Shown: positions 7,390 to 15,364, numbered from the stretch's first letter. The stretch is 64,000 nt of DNA from Paenibacillus hamazuiensis (GCF_023276405.1 NZ_JALRMO010000001.1:1240001-1304000), one strand, 5' to 3'. The notes: generated from the sequence alone by a model not told the origin. Translations and numbers: made by a program.

Positions 7390-8747
7390 TTATCCGGCCC
7401 TTTTAGCCAGGATATTGGCGATCTTTTTAATGTTTTGACATAGTGCAGTCAGTAATGCTTGCTGCTGCACTTTGTTTCGGCCGCGGAACCGGCAGTAGCG
7501 AAGCCCATGGAGCTCTTTGGCATCCGCGAAGCTTCGCTCAATCGTCTGGTATCGTAAGCGGTAGAGATATTTGCCGGACTTGCTTCTACCGTTTTGTTTT
7601 ACCCACTCTTTACTATCCTGCCATACATGCCTGGTGATGACTTTTTGGTGATTCCGGGACCGGGTACATTCTTTGAGCATGGGGCAGTTCGCACAATGAT
7701 TCGGATCCGACTTATACTGTCTGTAGCCTTCGCGATCCGTTGTCGTATATTTCAATTCGTGTTTTTGTGGACATATATACACATTGTTCTCCGCATCATA
7801 CTTAAATCGCCACTTAGCCATTAATCCTTTAACTGGGGTAAAGGCTCTACCTCCGATGACCGCGTATATTTTCTTGTCTTGAAGCTTTTTGCAAATGTGC
7901 GACGTGAAGTAACCTGCATCCAGTGCGACGGCTTCCAGTGTTTTTTCGAATTTAAACTTCTTGATGATATGTTCCAAACGCTCTATGTAAGGGACAGAAT
8001 CGTGAACATTGCCGGCAGTGACGTGGACATCCATGATGATGTTGTATTTGTGGTCGACGGTCCGATGATCGAGATAGAAAAAGCCTTCCGGCTTACCGTC
8101 CCGCACCATATAACCGCTCTCCGGATCGGTTGTGCTTACCTTCGTTAGTTTGGTTTCTTCCACCTCCTCTCGTGGCTTTAAAGCTTTTTTCCATGAGCCT
8201 CGCGATCGGCACGAATTGCTTCGTCCAGTTCTTCCATGTAGGCCTTCGTACTCTTGGTTACTTCCTCTTGAACAAACTTTCGTTTATTCGCATTGGCCTT
8301 AAGATGAGTTGAGTCGGTGATAAGTACCCGACCGGCAACGAGACGATGTTGAATAGCAAGCAGAACGACCCGGTCGAAGATTTGTTGAAGTACATCGCCT
8401 TCTTGAAGACGTTCACGAAAGTAGCTAAGGGTGCTATGATCCGGCACGCGATCCTTGAGCCCAAGCCCCAGAAACCATCGATAAGCATTATTAGAGAAAA
8501 CCTCTCTTTCCAACCGTCGTTCGGAGCGAATGCCGTCAAGATACCCGATCAATAGCATCTTGAAAAGCATGATGGGATCTGCCGAGGGACGTCCATTATC
8601 CTCGCAGTAATAAGGACGGACTAAGTCGAGAATAAAGGAAAAGTCGATATGCTTATGTACTTTACGAAGAGGATGATCTGGATGAACCAGTTCCTCGATA
8701 CACACCAATTCATATTCATTTTGGACATTCGGATTAGAGCGAAGCAT
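7390..8747 (-). CDS. IS1182-family transposase, two frames joined at a -1 slippery site
   Basis: The first frame (ATG at 8747, stop near 8178) has the DUF772 domain with [19 protein letters not shown] and the first DDE aspartate in [11 protein letters not shown]. The second frame (open from before 8184, stop at 7390) has the second aspartate in [11 protein letters not shown] and the glutamate in [15 protein letters not shown]. Together they give the usual length of about 450 aa. The frames meet at A AAA AAG (8190-8184, minus strand), a classic -1 slippery heptamer in exactly the right phase, with GAGG upstream. Either programmed frameshifting makes the full enzyme or an indel in the A-run has broken the gene. 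The ribosome binding site AAGGCGG precedes the ATG. Confidence 0.8.
8184..8190 (-). promoter_or_regulatory. Candidate -1 frameshift site A AAA AAG in the transposase
   Basis: In the first frame the codons read GGA AAA AAG CTT TAA, so the frame stops two codons after the slip. Slipping back by one gives AAA AAA GCT TTA AAG and enters the second frame. A Shine-Dalgarno-like GAGG lies 7 nt upstream, as in dnaX-type sites. No strong downstream stem is obvious apart from the palindrome GCTTTAAAGC. Confidence 0.5.
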
Positions 8748-8854
8748 AGGATCCACCGCCTTAAGAGTATATTTACATTATAACATATTAACGCGGTAAT
8801 TTGTTAAAGATATTGAACGAAAAAGTAGCCTGTTGGGTTTTTCAACAGGCTGAC

Positions 8855-8880
8855 ACCGCATTCGCGGTCTTTTTCTTTTT
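8855..8880 (+). terminator. Right copy of the mnmH terminator with T-tract
   Basis: ACCGC-ATTC-GCGGT followed by a T-rich tract (TTTTTCTTTTTTT). This is presumably the original mnmH terminator, now separated from its gene by the IS. Confidence 0.7.
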
Positions 8881-8980
8881 TTCTGAAAAAGTGTGTCAAA
8901 ACCGCCCGCTCCTACTTATAATGTACTATCCAATGGGCATTCGTCTAGATGCCCCCCACTTTCCGGGCTGAAACGGGGTG

Positions 8981-9463
8981 ATGGTTGTGATTCTGGACAT
9001 CGGCATATCCGCAGCGGTCATTTCCTTTATGGTGCTTGTCGCTTTTGCGGTGCGTCTTCTGCATACGGCGCGGATGACGGTGGTGCGGGCGGAGGAAGCG
9101 ATCCTGCAAATGCAGAGGAAGTTCGACGAAAACGCCGAGCAGTCGCTGCAGCTGCTCAGGCAATCGACCGAGCTGACCCGCGATGTACAGCGCAAGCTGG
9201 CGCAGCTGGATCATCTCTTCGCATCGGTGGATGAGCTCAGCACCAGTGTGCGCCAGGCCGGGCAAACCGTCCGCACCGTGTCCAAGACGGTAACGAGCTC
9301 GGTGCGGGATGTGGAGCAGGCGGTACATAACCACCGGGATGCGATTGCCGAAGCGGTGGAGCTCACGACCGCCGGGTATCAGCTTTGGCAAAGGTGGCAG
9401 GAGCATAGACGGTCCAAACAGCAGCAAAGTGAAGCAAGTACATTTCAAGAAGGAGCTGAGTAA
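8981..9463 (+). CDS. DUF948 family membrane-anchored protein (YtxG-like)
   Basis: About 160 aa. A single N-terminal transmembrane helix (residues 5-28) is followed by a long helical, coiled-coil region with regular Q/E/L spacing, the layout of DUF948 proteins. In Bacillus the homologue YtxG is encoded next to ytxH in a stress-responsive operon. The same order occurs here, with ytxH starting 3 nt after this stop. The exact start is unclear: GTG 8978, ATG 8981 and GTG 8987 all lie close to GGGGTG, and I give the ATG. No biochemical role is known. The region upstream is the old mnmH terminator beyond the IS. Confidence 0.75.
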   Translation: MVVILDIGISAAVISFMVLVAFAVRLLHTARMTVVRAEEAILQMQRKFDENAEQSLQLLRQSTELTRDVQRKLAQLDHLFASVDELSTSVRQAGQTVRTVSKTVTSSVRDVEQAVHNHRDAIAEAVELTTAGYQLWQRWQEHRRSKQQQSEASTFQEGAE

Positions 9464-9465
9464 AC

Positions 9466-9819
9466 ATGGCGAATCAAAAAGGAAAAGATTTACTGATAGG
9501 CGCAGTGGTAGGCGGGGTTCTCGGTGCCGTAACGGCATTGCTCTTTGCGCCTAAATCCGGCCGCGAGCTGAGAGCCGACATCGCTGAGCAATACCACAAC
9601 GTCAGCGAGAAAACGCAGGAAATCGCCGGTCAAATTGCGGAAAAATCAAAGGAAATCGCCAAAACGGTGAGCGAGCAGTCGACGGAAATCGTGGGCAAAA
9701 CGAAGGAAGCTGCCCTCCAGCTTGGCGAGAAGGTGAAGTCGTGGAAAGGCGCGGCAAAAGTCGAAGACTCCGCTGCGGATGAAGTGGCCGCCGCTGCATT
9801 GGAGCAGGAAGACAAATAA
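9466..9819 (+). CDS. ytxH: YtxH domain-containing protein
   Basis: 117 aa. The N-terminal glycine-rich membrane segment LIGAVVGGVLGAVTALLFAPKSGRELR is the YtxH/GvpP-type signature. The rest is a charged amphipathic helix with 11-residue-like periodicity (EKTQEIAGQIAEKSKEIAKT), similar to LEA/apolipoprotein helices. The family is linked to general stress, but its mechanism is unknown. AAGGAG lies 10 nt before the ATG and overlaps the end of the DUF948 gene, so the two are translationally coupled. A strong terminator follows. Confidence 0.85.
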   Translation: MANQKGKDLLIGAVVGGVLGAVTALLFAPKSGRELRADIAEQYHNVSEKTQEIAGQIAEKSKEIAKTVSEQSTEIVGKTKEAALQLGEKVKSWKGAAKVEDSAADEVAAAALEQEDK

Positions 9820-9834
9820 GACATGGCACTGGAC

Positions 9835-9893
9835 AAAAAAACCATCGGGCGCTCCGAAGCCTTGAATGAACGGAGCGCTCCGATGGTTTTCGT
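9835..9893 (+). terminator. Terminator after ytxH (possibly bidirectional)
   Basis: AAAAACCATCGG and GCGCTCCG on the left pair with CGGAGCGC and CCGATGGTTTT on the right. It sits between convergent genes. Confidence 0.8.
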
Positions 9894-9905
9894 TTGTCGG
9901 GCATA

Positions 9906-11069
9906 TTACCACTTGGAAGGATCGATTTTACGAATGTCCAGTCCTTCCCAAATATTGCGGATATCCGCCTTATGAGGATCGTCGAACACGAGCCATGCCG
10001 TCGGCAAATAACGTTCCCCGTATTCGCTGGACGGCTTATTGACGATTTTGTTGTCTTTCACCAGCACGGTAGAGGAGCCTCCGTCGAGATTGGCCGCCGT
10101 GACGGCGCCGTGTTCGAGGAAAATATTTTGAATGTCGAACAGCGTCGCACCGATACTGTAACCCGGCTGTCTGCCGTCGATGATGGCGAACATGATCGTG
10201 CCGTCCTGCTTCTGGGCCATAGACGTTCTTGGGGCGATACCCCAGCCGTCGGCCTGGTTTTTAATTAACCCTTGCCCGTTGACGATAAAACGCGGAGCGA
10301 ACGTGACCGCTTCCTGAACGCCCATTTTCAGCAGCTCCGCCGGAGAATATTTTCCGGTAATCATCAGGCCGTCCTTGTCGATGCCGACCACGTGGTTGGG
10401 GGTATTCATGCCGCCGTCGTTGTAAAAAATCTTCCCTCCCGACATTACGATGCCGGTCGGCTGAAAGCCGTTGCCCTTCCACTCAGGGTCGACAAAACCG
10501 CCGGCATTGACGCCGGCAATCGCACCCAGACGCTGTACCATCGAAGATACCTTCTCGCCTTTGCCGACTTTGCCTGGAACCGCGATGCGGATTTTTTTCG
10601 GGTCGGAAATGCTGAGCAGGTATCCTTTAAAATTTTTGCCTTCGATAGGCTCGATCGTCACGAGCTCCTTTTCGGGCACCTTGGCCTTGGAAGACGCTGC
10701 AAGAGAAGGGCCGATCTGCACGAGATGCTGGTCTTTGATATCGCTGTAATCCTCGAAGCGTTTCCAGTACTGCTCGACCCGCTTGTCCAGCTCCTCCTGG
10801 CCGATCAAATAAGCAGCCCAATGACGGTGCTGCGTCGTAATGAGCGTATCCGCCATCATAAAGCGAAAATACGTTCCGGATTCGGTTAAGTAGAACCACA
10901 CGCTAAACACCATACCGAAGAAAAAAAGAACGGAAACCGTATAAAAAAACAAAGTTGCCCAAAACGAGCTTTTTTTGGTCAGACGTTTTTTCTTTTTTTT
11001 GGCGGGTTTCACCGAGGCGGCAGGCGCTGCTCTTAACTGACTTCTGTTTGGCCCGGTTTGAATCGACAT
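9906..11069 (-). CDS. Phosphodiester glycosidase (NAGPA) family membrane protein
   Basis: 387 aa. Residues 1-30 are very basic (KPAKKKKKRLTKK), followed by one transmembrane helix (about 37-60) and an extracytoplasmic domain. The C-terminal part is the NAGPA/phosphodiester-glycosidase fold, with AIAGVNAGGFVDP, GIAPRTSMAQ and the hallmark NLDGGSSTVLV. Members hydrolyse phosphodiester-linked sugars, and bacterial homologues are linked to wall teichoic acid or exopolysaccharide turnover; the substrate here is unknown. GAAGGGA precedes the ATG by about 8 nt. It is transcribed towards the ytxH operon and shares a terminator region with it. Confidence 0.82.
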   Translation of the reverse strand: MSIQTGPNRSQLRAAPAASVKPAKKKKKRLTKKSSFWATLFFYTVSVLFFFGMVFSVWFYLTESGTYFRFMMADTLITTQHRHWAAYLIGQEELDKRVEQYWKRFEDYSDIKDQHLVQIGPSLAASSKAKVPEKELVTIEPIEGKNFKGYLLSISDPKKIRIAVPGKVGKGEKVSSMVQRLGAIAGVNAGGFVDPEWKGNGFQPTGIVMSGGKIFYNDGGMNTPNHVVGIDKDGLMITGKYSPAELLKMGVQEAVTFAPRFIVNGQGLIKNQADGWGIAPRTSMAQKQDGTIMFAIIDGRQPGYSIGATLFDIQNIFLEHGAVTAANLDGGSSTVLVKDNKIVNKPSSEYGERYLPTAWLVFDDPHKADIRNIWEGLDIRKIDPSKW

Positions 11070-11169
11070 AGTTTGATTCCCTTCATTCGGTTCCTAAAGC
11101 ACCTTATTTACATTAATAAACGAAAAAAAAAGAAAAAAGTTTCAGCTATGGCCGAAACTTCCTCTAAAT

Positions 11170-12981
11170 CTATTGTAAACAGAGCTGCTTATTTTCTTTT
11201 ATCAATAATTCAAAATCTTCCGCCGGCACCGGTTTGCTGAACAAATAACCTTGAATTTCGTTACAGCCCTGCGCCACGAGGAAGTCGAGCTGCTCCTTCG
11301 TTTCGACACCTTCCGCGAGCGATTTGATTTTAAGCCGATGCGACATCGCGATCAAAGCCGTTACGATGGCGGCGTTGTCTTCATCGGTTGTCACGTCGCG
11401 GATAAACGATTGGTCGATTTTCAGCGTATGCACGCGGAATCGCTTTAAGTAGCTAAGCGACGAGTAGCCTGTGCCGAAATCGTCGATGGAAATGCGGACT
11501 CCGAGCTCCCGCAGCTTGTTCATAGACTCGATGATATGCGGCACGTTTTGCATGGCTACATTCTCCGTAATCTCCAGGCAAAGCAGGGAAGGGGGTAATC
11601 CGCTTTCGGCGAGCGCTTCCTCCACCACCTGGATGAAACCCGATTGATGAAACTGGCTCACGGAAATATTCACCGAGATGCAAAGCGGAGGATAACCTTT
11701 ATCCTGCCAACGTTTATTTTGCATGCACGCTTTCTTCAGCACCCAATTTCCGATAGGGACGATCAGCCCGGTTTCTTCGGCCAGCGGAATAAACTCGCCG
11801 GGGGAAACCATCCCCCAAGTCGGATGATTCCAGCGCAGCAAACATTCCATACCGAACATTTTACCCTGCTGCAGATCGACAAACGGCTGGTAATAAAGCG
11901 TAAACTCCTCGCGCTCCAGCGCCTTGCGCATGTCGAATTCCAGGTTGAGACGATGCAGCGACCGCTTATTCATCTCCGGATGGTACATCTGATACATGCT
12001 GCCGCCTTTTTCCTTGGAGCGGTACAGCGCAATGTCCGCGTTCTTCAGCAGCGTCTCCTCGTCCGTTCCGTCCTGCGGGTACAGGCTTATCCCGATGCTC
12101 GCCGTGACGAACAATTCGTGTTCCTCTACGAGAAAAGGCTGCTTCAGCAGCTGCGGTATACCGCGGGCGAAAGAAACGGCTTCATCGATATGCTTCATAT
12201 CGTTGATGAGAAAAATAAACTCGTCCCCGCTGTAGCGGGCGATGACATCTTTCTCCTTCACGTACACCTTGAGCTTTCTGGCGAGCTGCTTGAGCAGCTT
12301 GTCTCCGACGTGATGCCCGAGCGTATCGTTGATGACTTTAAACCGATCCACATCGAAGAAGACGACGGCAAACATTTTCCCGTGCAGCTGCGCGTCGGCA
12401 AAACATTGGCTCAGCTTTTCGTGGAACAAGGTGCGGTTGGGCAAATTCGTCAGCGAATCGTGGTATGCCATATGGATGATTTTGGCTTCCGCTTTCTTTT
12501 TCTCCGTGACGGCCCGAATGGTCGCGTACGACCTCAAGAACTGGTCATCCGCCTGCTCCATCAGCTCTTCAAACCGCTGATCGAATTTCTGTTCGTCGTA
12601 GTCCCCGTTTTCCAAAGCTTGCTTGGCGTTTCGCAGCAGCTCCATAACATTCTCAATATGCTCCTTGTGAATGCGGGCTGCGGAAGCGGTTTTGGTTTGC
12701 TTGTTTTGGGCACCTCCCAAGTACACCAAACCTTTCTTGTGATCATATGCTTCCACATGGTTCATATTGACAATGTTTGAGCTGTCCAGCAGGCGGAACC
12801 CGTCTTCGAACAGCCATTCTTCCAAGCTGTCGAAAGAAAGGTCGAGGAAAAATTGACCGTCCCGGGTATGTATAATAATTTCTTTATCTTTAAACCTATC
12901 GATTTTGATGACTTCCGACGAATCAATAATGGTAACTTCGGACCCACGTTTGCTATCTCTAGTAACGGGGATTTTTTGCAT
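11170..12981 (-). CDS. LytTR-GGDEF-EAL fusion: putative c-di-GMP turnover protein with DNA-binding domain
   Basis: About 603 aa. Residues 5-110 look like a LytTR domain (EVIKIDRFKDKEIIIHT, FFLDLSFDSLEEWLFEDG, VNMNHVEAYDHKKGLVYL), the DNA-binding fold of AgrA. A short coil follows, then GGDEF (about 165-325) with active-site variant SGDEF at 251-255, and EAL (about 340-590) with ECLLRW at 379, DDFGTGYSS and EGVET intact. Diguanylate cyclase and phosphodiesterase activities are both plausible; SGDEF and ECL are changed residues. The ATG at 12981 is preferred because a TATAAT box at 13051-13056 lies inside the longer reading frame and GGAG lies 10 nt upstream. The gene directly follows the agr-like operon, separated by a terminator. 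A TGTCGAA (0A-box-like) sequence lies at 13126-13132. Confidence 0.82.
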   Translation of the reverse strand: MQKIPVTRDSKRGSEVTIIDSSEVIKIDRFKDKEIIIHTRDGQFFLDLSFDSLEEWLFEDGFRLLDSSNIVNMNHVEAYDHKKGLVYLGGAQNKQTKTASAARIHKEHIENVMELLRNAKQALENGDYDEQKFDQRFEELMEQADDQFLRSYATIRAVTEKKKAEAKIIHMAYHDSLTNLPNRTLFHEKLSQCFADAQLHGKMFAVVFFDVDRFKVINDTLGHHVGDKLLKQLARKLKVYVKEKDVIARYSGDEFIFLINDMKHIDEAVSFARGIPQLLKQPFLVEEHELFVTASIGISLYPQDGTDEETLLKNADIALYRSKEKGGSMYQMYHPEMNKRSLHRLNLEFDMRKALEREEFTLYYQPFVDLQQGKMFGMECLLRWNHPTWGMVSPGEFIPLAEETGLIVPIGNWVLKKACMQNKRWQDKGYPPLCISVNISVSQFHQSGFIQVVEEALAESGLPPSLLCLEITENVAMQNVPHIIESMNKLRELGVRISIDDFGTGYSSLSYLKRFRVHTLKIDQSFIRDVTTDEDNAAIVTALIAMSHRLKIKSLAEGVETKEQLDFLVAQGCNEIQGYLFSKPVPAEDFELLIKENKQLCLQ

Positions 12982-13050
12982 GTAAGACCAGCTCCAGCAG
13001 GGAAGGTTTAGCAGAAAATACTGCAGCATCGAAAGATTCGCATGTCCTCG

Positions 13051-13056
13051 ATTATA
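13051..13056 (-). promoter_or_regulatory. Candidate -10 box of the LytTR-GGDEF-EAL gene
   Basis: TATAAT on the minus strand with no good -35, which suggests an activated promoter. AACGTTAGT (minus strand, 13075-13067), about 10 bp upstream, matches the LytTR half-site consensus WMMGTTNRK, but I find no second repeat at the expected 21-22 bp spacing. Confidence 0.4.
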
Positions 13057-13154
13057 GTTCTGTTGCACTAACGTTTACTTTCATTTAAGTTTAATATACC
13101 TACCGTGGAGAAACAAGTAGAATTATGTCGAAAATTTGTGGAAGTTGTTCCAAT

Positions 13155-13193
13155 GAAAAAAACCTAGCCTTCTTTGAAGGAAGGCTAGGTTTT
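13155..13193 (-). terminator. Terminator of the agr-like operon
   Basis: AAAACCTAGCCTTC pairs with GAAGGCTAGGTTTT, and the minus-strand T-tract follows. It separates agrD from the LytTR-GGDEF-EAL gene. Confidence 0.85.
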
Positions 13194-13210
13194 GAAGCGG
13201 TTACATTTTT

Positions 13211-13336
13211 TTACTTTTTAAGGAGCTCCTGAGGGGTTTCGGGGCGGTGGCAGATACCAGCGCAATTAGTTAAAACTAATTTTTTCGCCAATGCTGTCAG
13301 ACCCTTATTCAGAATATTAATTGCCAGTGTCTTCAT
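13211..13336 (-). CDS. agrD: AgrD-like cyclic autoinducer peptide precursor, 41 aa
   Basis: A small gene with AAGGAGGTG 8 nt before its ATG, 31 nt after agrB. The product has an amphipathic, basic N-terminus (MKTLAINILNKGLTALAKKL), a core TNCAGIC and an acidic, proline-rich tail HRPETPQELLKK. The tail matches the conserved AgrD C-terminal signature (P-E-x-P-x-E/S-L) that AgrB recognises. Aligning with clostridial AgrD (Cys, three residues, one residue, then H-Q-P-E-E-P) places the thiolactone ring on Cys25-Ala-Gly-Ile-Cys29, an unusual ring because its last residue would itself be cysteine. Cys29 as ring nucleophile is an alternative. Family membership is supported by sequence and by adjacency to agrB; the peptide structure is inferred. 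Confidence 0.85.
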   Translation of the reverse strand: MKTLAINILNKGLTALAKKLVLTNCAGICHRPETPQELLKK

Positions 13337-13367
13337 TGTCCTTCACCTCCTTAAAATGAAAAAAAAT

Positions 13368-13913
13368 CTACAATTTACATTTTTCTACAATTTTCTGGGA
13401 TGTTTTTAATAAAGTTATTGACTGAATAAAAAAAACATTCGAAGCCAGCGAAGATTCGACAAAAAAATTAACCGATACTATTAAAATAGAGATGATTTTC
13501 AACAAAGGATGATATTTTTCGTCAAGTTTACTTATATTTTTTATACCACTTGGCGCATAGAAAAGCAATATCAGAATAGAAAGAATATTTAGAAAAATTC
13601 CGATATAAAAATAATTGTATTTTGTATAGATAGCAATAAGTAACAAAATAGTAGACAAATAATTACAAGATTTTGCAGTTTTTAAGTGAACCCCACCGCT
13701 AAAAGTGCGTAAAAGAGGTAATAGGATGAGTGCAATAAACCCATCCATCACATTTCCTGTAAACGCGCAAATGATCATAACCGTGACAAATACCAAAAGA
13801 TAATTAAGCAAAATCGTTAATGAATATTTAAGTACTTCAACAGATGAAGGATTGGAAGAATTATTATGAATATATTTCGCGATACCATCAATTTTTTTGT
13901 CTAGGGAAATCAT
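13368..13913 (-). CDS. agrB: AgrB-like peptide cyclase/protease
   Basis: A 181-aa polytopic membrane cysteine protease that cuts the AgrD C-terminus and forms the thiolactone. The catalytic pair is visible in RTFSGGVHLKTAKSC: His76 and Cys83, almost the same positions as His77/Cys84 of staphylococcal AgrB. Five to six hydrophobic segments follow the usual layout, and the length is normal (about 180-200). The start overlaps the end of the preceding sensor-like gene by 26 nt, which implies translational coupling. It is followed by agrD, the reverse of the distance but the same order as in Staphylococcus (B then D). Base composition is much more AT-rich than most of the window. Confidence 0.92.
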   Translation of the reverse strand: MISLDKKIDGIAKYIHNNSSNPSSVEVLKYSLTILLNYLLVFVTVMIICAFTGNVMDGFIALILLPLLRTFSGGVHLKTAKSCNYLSTILLLIAIYTKYNYFYIGIFLNILSILILLFYAPSGIKNISKLDEKYHPLLKIISILIVSVNFFVESSLASNVFFIQSITLLKTSQKIVEKCKL

Positions 13914-14598
13914 TATTTTTTTGATACCTCTCTCTTATAAACTTTTTATTATCTTTGTATGCATACCAAAGAGCTAAGAGCATCGCTATACTCATGATTC
14001 CTAGAACAATAATTAGTTGATCGATCGAAGGGAATTTGACAAAATGCATTACAATTTGTGTGGTAATAACTGCAACCAACAGAAGGGCAGCAAAAAGAAA
14101 ATTGTAAGATTTTAAATAATCCATTCGATAAAATCGTTTCGCTAAGAAAAAAAATCCGATTTTTGTTTTGTTAAGGAATATGAATATCAAGAAGTATGTT
14201 AAAAAAGTTGCGAGATGGAGAAGTATCGAATGTAACAAGGAAGTTTTCATTTGTTCTAACGTAGTTAAGTTTAATTTTAAACTAGTTATAGAGATTACAA
14301 AATCGACAAAAAAGCCTACGATTGTACCGAATACACTAATAAGAAGACAGTAGAAAAACGGATATCTATGTATGATAAAAATAAGTAGAGTAAAAAAGAC
14401 AAGAATAACGACGGGGGTTAATTCTGATTTAAGAATATTATTAAGGTAGAACCCTAAGCTTCCAAGAATAACACCTGTAAGACCAATTGATTTGTAATGA
14501 TGATCTATAGGTATTCGAAACAACTGAAATGAAATCAAAACTATACTAAGAAATGTGATGATCGAAAGTAAAAATTTAATAGTATATACTGTAATCAT
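13888..14598 (-). CDS. AgrC-sensor-like membrane protein without kinase domain (third copy)
   Basis: 236 aa, made almost entirely of six to seven hydrophobic helices. It shares layout with the two sensor-like proteins upstream: an N-terminal segment with QLFRIPIDHHYKS (compare ALSLFR in the others), a late NKTKIGFFFLAKR motif (compare CRIGFSFIASN), and a short charged tail (YAYKDNKKFIRERYQKN) where a histidine kinase would normally begin. There is no H-box or GHKL ATPase. It is the most diverged of the three. I infer that it senses or transports the cyclic peptide, or is an immunity or antagonist protein; nothing in the sequence decides between these. GAGGTT precedes the ATG. The gene overlaps agrB. 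Confidence 0.65.
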   Translation of the reverse strand: MITVYTIKFLLSIITFLSIVLISFQLFRIPIDHHYKSIGLTGVILGSLGFYLNNILKSELTPVVILVFFTLLIFIIHRYPFFYCLLISVFGTIVGFFVDFVISITSLKLNLTTLEQMKTSLLHSILLHLATFLTYFLIFIFLNKTKIGFFFLAKRFYRMDYLKSYNFLFAALLLVAVITTQIVMHFVKFPSIDQLIIVLGIMSIAMLLALWYAYKDNKKFIRERYQKNNDFPRQKN

Positions 14599-14698
14599 TT
14601 CAAATAACCTCGATTCGACAAATTTCTCATGAGCTAAGTATAAATGAATTGTTGGATTCAGAGCAATAGAAAAGTATATTACTAACTTTAATAGACAT

Positions 14699-15364
14699 CT
14701 ATCGAATCATTCGCCCCCATATAATAATTCTTAAATCATAGAGCATATGTATTAACATGGGAATTATTAAGCTGCCTGATATCAGGAAAATATATGTACT
14801 GGCCATTCCATTTAGAAATGCAGAAAGAATTCCTTGAGGACCTTGAAGATAATGAACCAAGCCAAATAGAAGGTTTATGCACAGAAAAGCTGAAAATAAT
14901 CCTAGATTAAAAGGTGCTCCAGTGAAATATATTAGAGAGAACGATCGATAAAGGACTTCTTCAGTAATGCCGACACTAACAGCTAATAGAACAAAAACAA
15001 ACTCTTCTTTGAAATTTTGGGGAAAAATAAACGATCGTCGAGCGAATTGTTCTTTTCCTTTTTCTCTAAAATCTTTGTTGTACTTAAGCAAAATAAATTC
15101 TAGAAAAGGTATTAAAAGATAAATAATTGAAGCAATGAATCCGCTCCAAGAAAATGCGACTTTTATATCAGTAGATAAAAGATCAGTTATTTTAAAATTA
15201 TATGTTAATACATAAGTTGCTCCCCATAAATAAACCATTGTTTTCATGTAGGTTGTAATTCTTTTATTAGTCGATGACCTCTCTCGTAATTTCCGAATTG
15301 TAAGGTAACTCTCAATAGGTAACAACAAAAATATGATTAGCGCTACAATATGCATAGAAATCAA
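14699..15364 (-). CDS. CPBP (Abi/CAAX) family intramembrane protease
   Basis: 221 aa with about seven membrane helices. The three CPBP motifs are present: EEVLYRSF (EExxxR), FGLVHY (FxxxH) and HMLYD (HxxxD). CPBP proteases include MroQ, which helps process AgrD-derived peptide in Staphylococcus aureus, so a role in maturation or export of the autoinducer is a well-founded guess given the position between the sensor-like genes and agrBD. Other members act in bacteriocin immunity. The start is TTG at 15364, with AAGGGG about 10 nt upstream; the next ATG is too far from it. A 100-nt AT-rich gap separates it from the next gene, with no obvious terminator or small gene. Confidence 0.85.
   Translation of the reverse strand: MISMHIVALIIFLLLPIESYLTIRKLRERSSTNKRITTYMKTMVYLWGATYVLTYNFKITDLLSTDIKVAFSWSGFIASIIYLLIPFLEFILLKYNKDFREKGKEQFARRSFIFPQNFKEEFVFVLLAVSVGITEEVLYRSFSLIYFTGAPFNLGLFSAFLCINLLFGLVHYLQGPQGILSAFLNGMASTYIFLISGSLIIPMLIHMLYDLRIIIWGRMIR

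Larger units (their letters stand above)
7305..8854 (-). mobile_element. IS1182-type insertion sequence, about 1.55 kb
   Basis: The transposase belongs to the IS1182 family (DUF772 N-terminal domain plus DDE domain). The ends form imperfect terminal inverted repeats: left GTCAGATTGTTGACAAAG, right (read inward) GTCAGCCTGTTGAAAAAC. The flanks share ACCGCATTCGCG at 7293-7304 and 8855-8866, read as a 12-bp target duplication, or slightly longer depending on where the end is set. Each end also contains its own hairpin: a terminator-like AAAGCCCC...GGGGCTTTT at 7320-7345 and AGCCTGTTG...CAACAGGCT at 8827-8851. These would stop outside transcription from entering the transposase gene. Target and repeats are read directly; the family name comes from the protein. 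Confidence 0.8.

Noticed and set aside
13067-13075. LytTR-binding repeat (AACGTTAGT on the minus strand) in front of the LytTR-GGDEF-EAL gene
   Set aside because: One half-site matches the consensus, but no partner is found 21-22 bp away on either side, so I did not list it as an operator.
13126-13132. Spo0A box TGTCGAA
   Set aside because: A 7-bp match is expected several times by chance in 64 kb. It is mentioned as context only.
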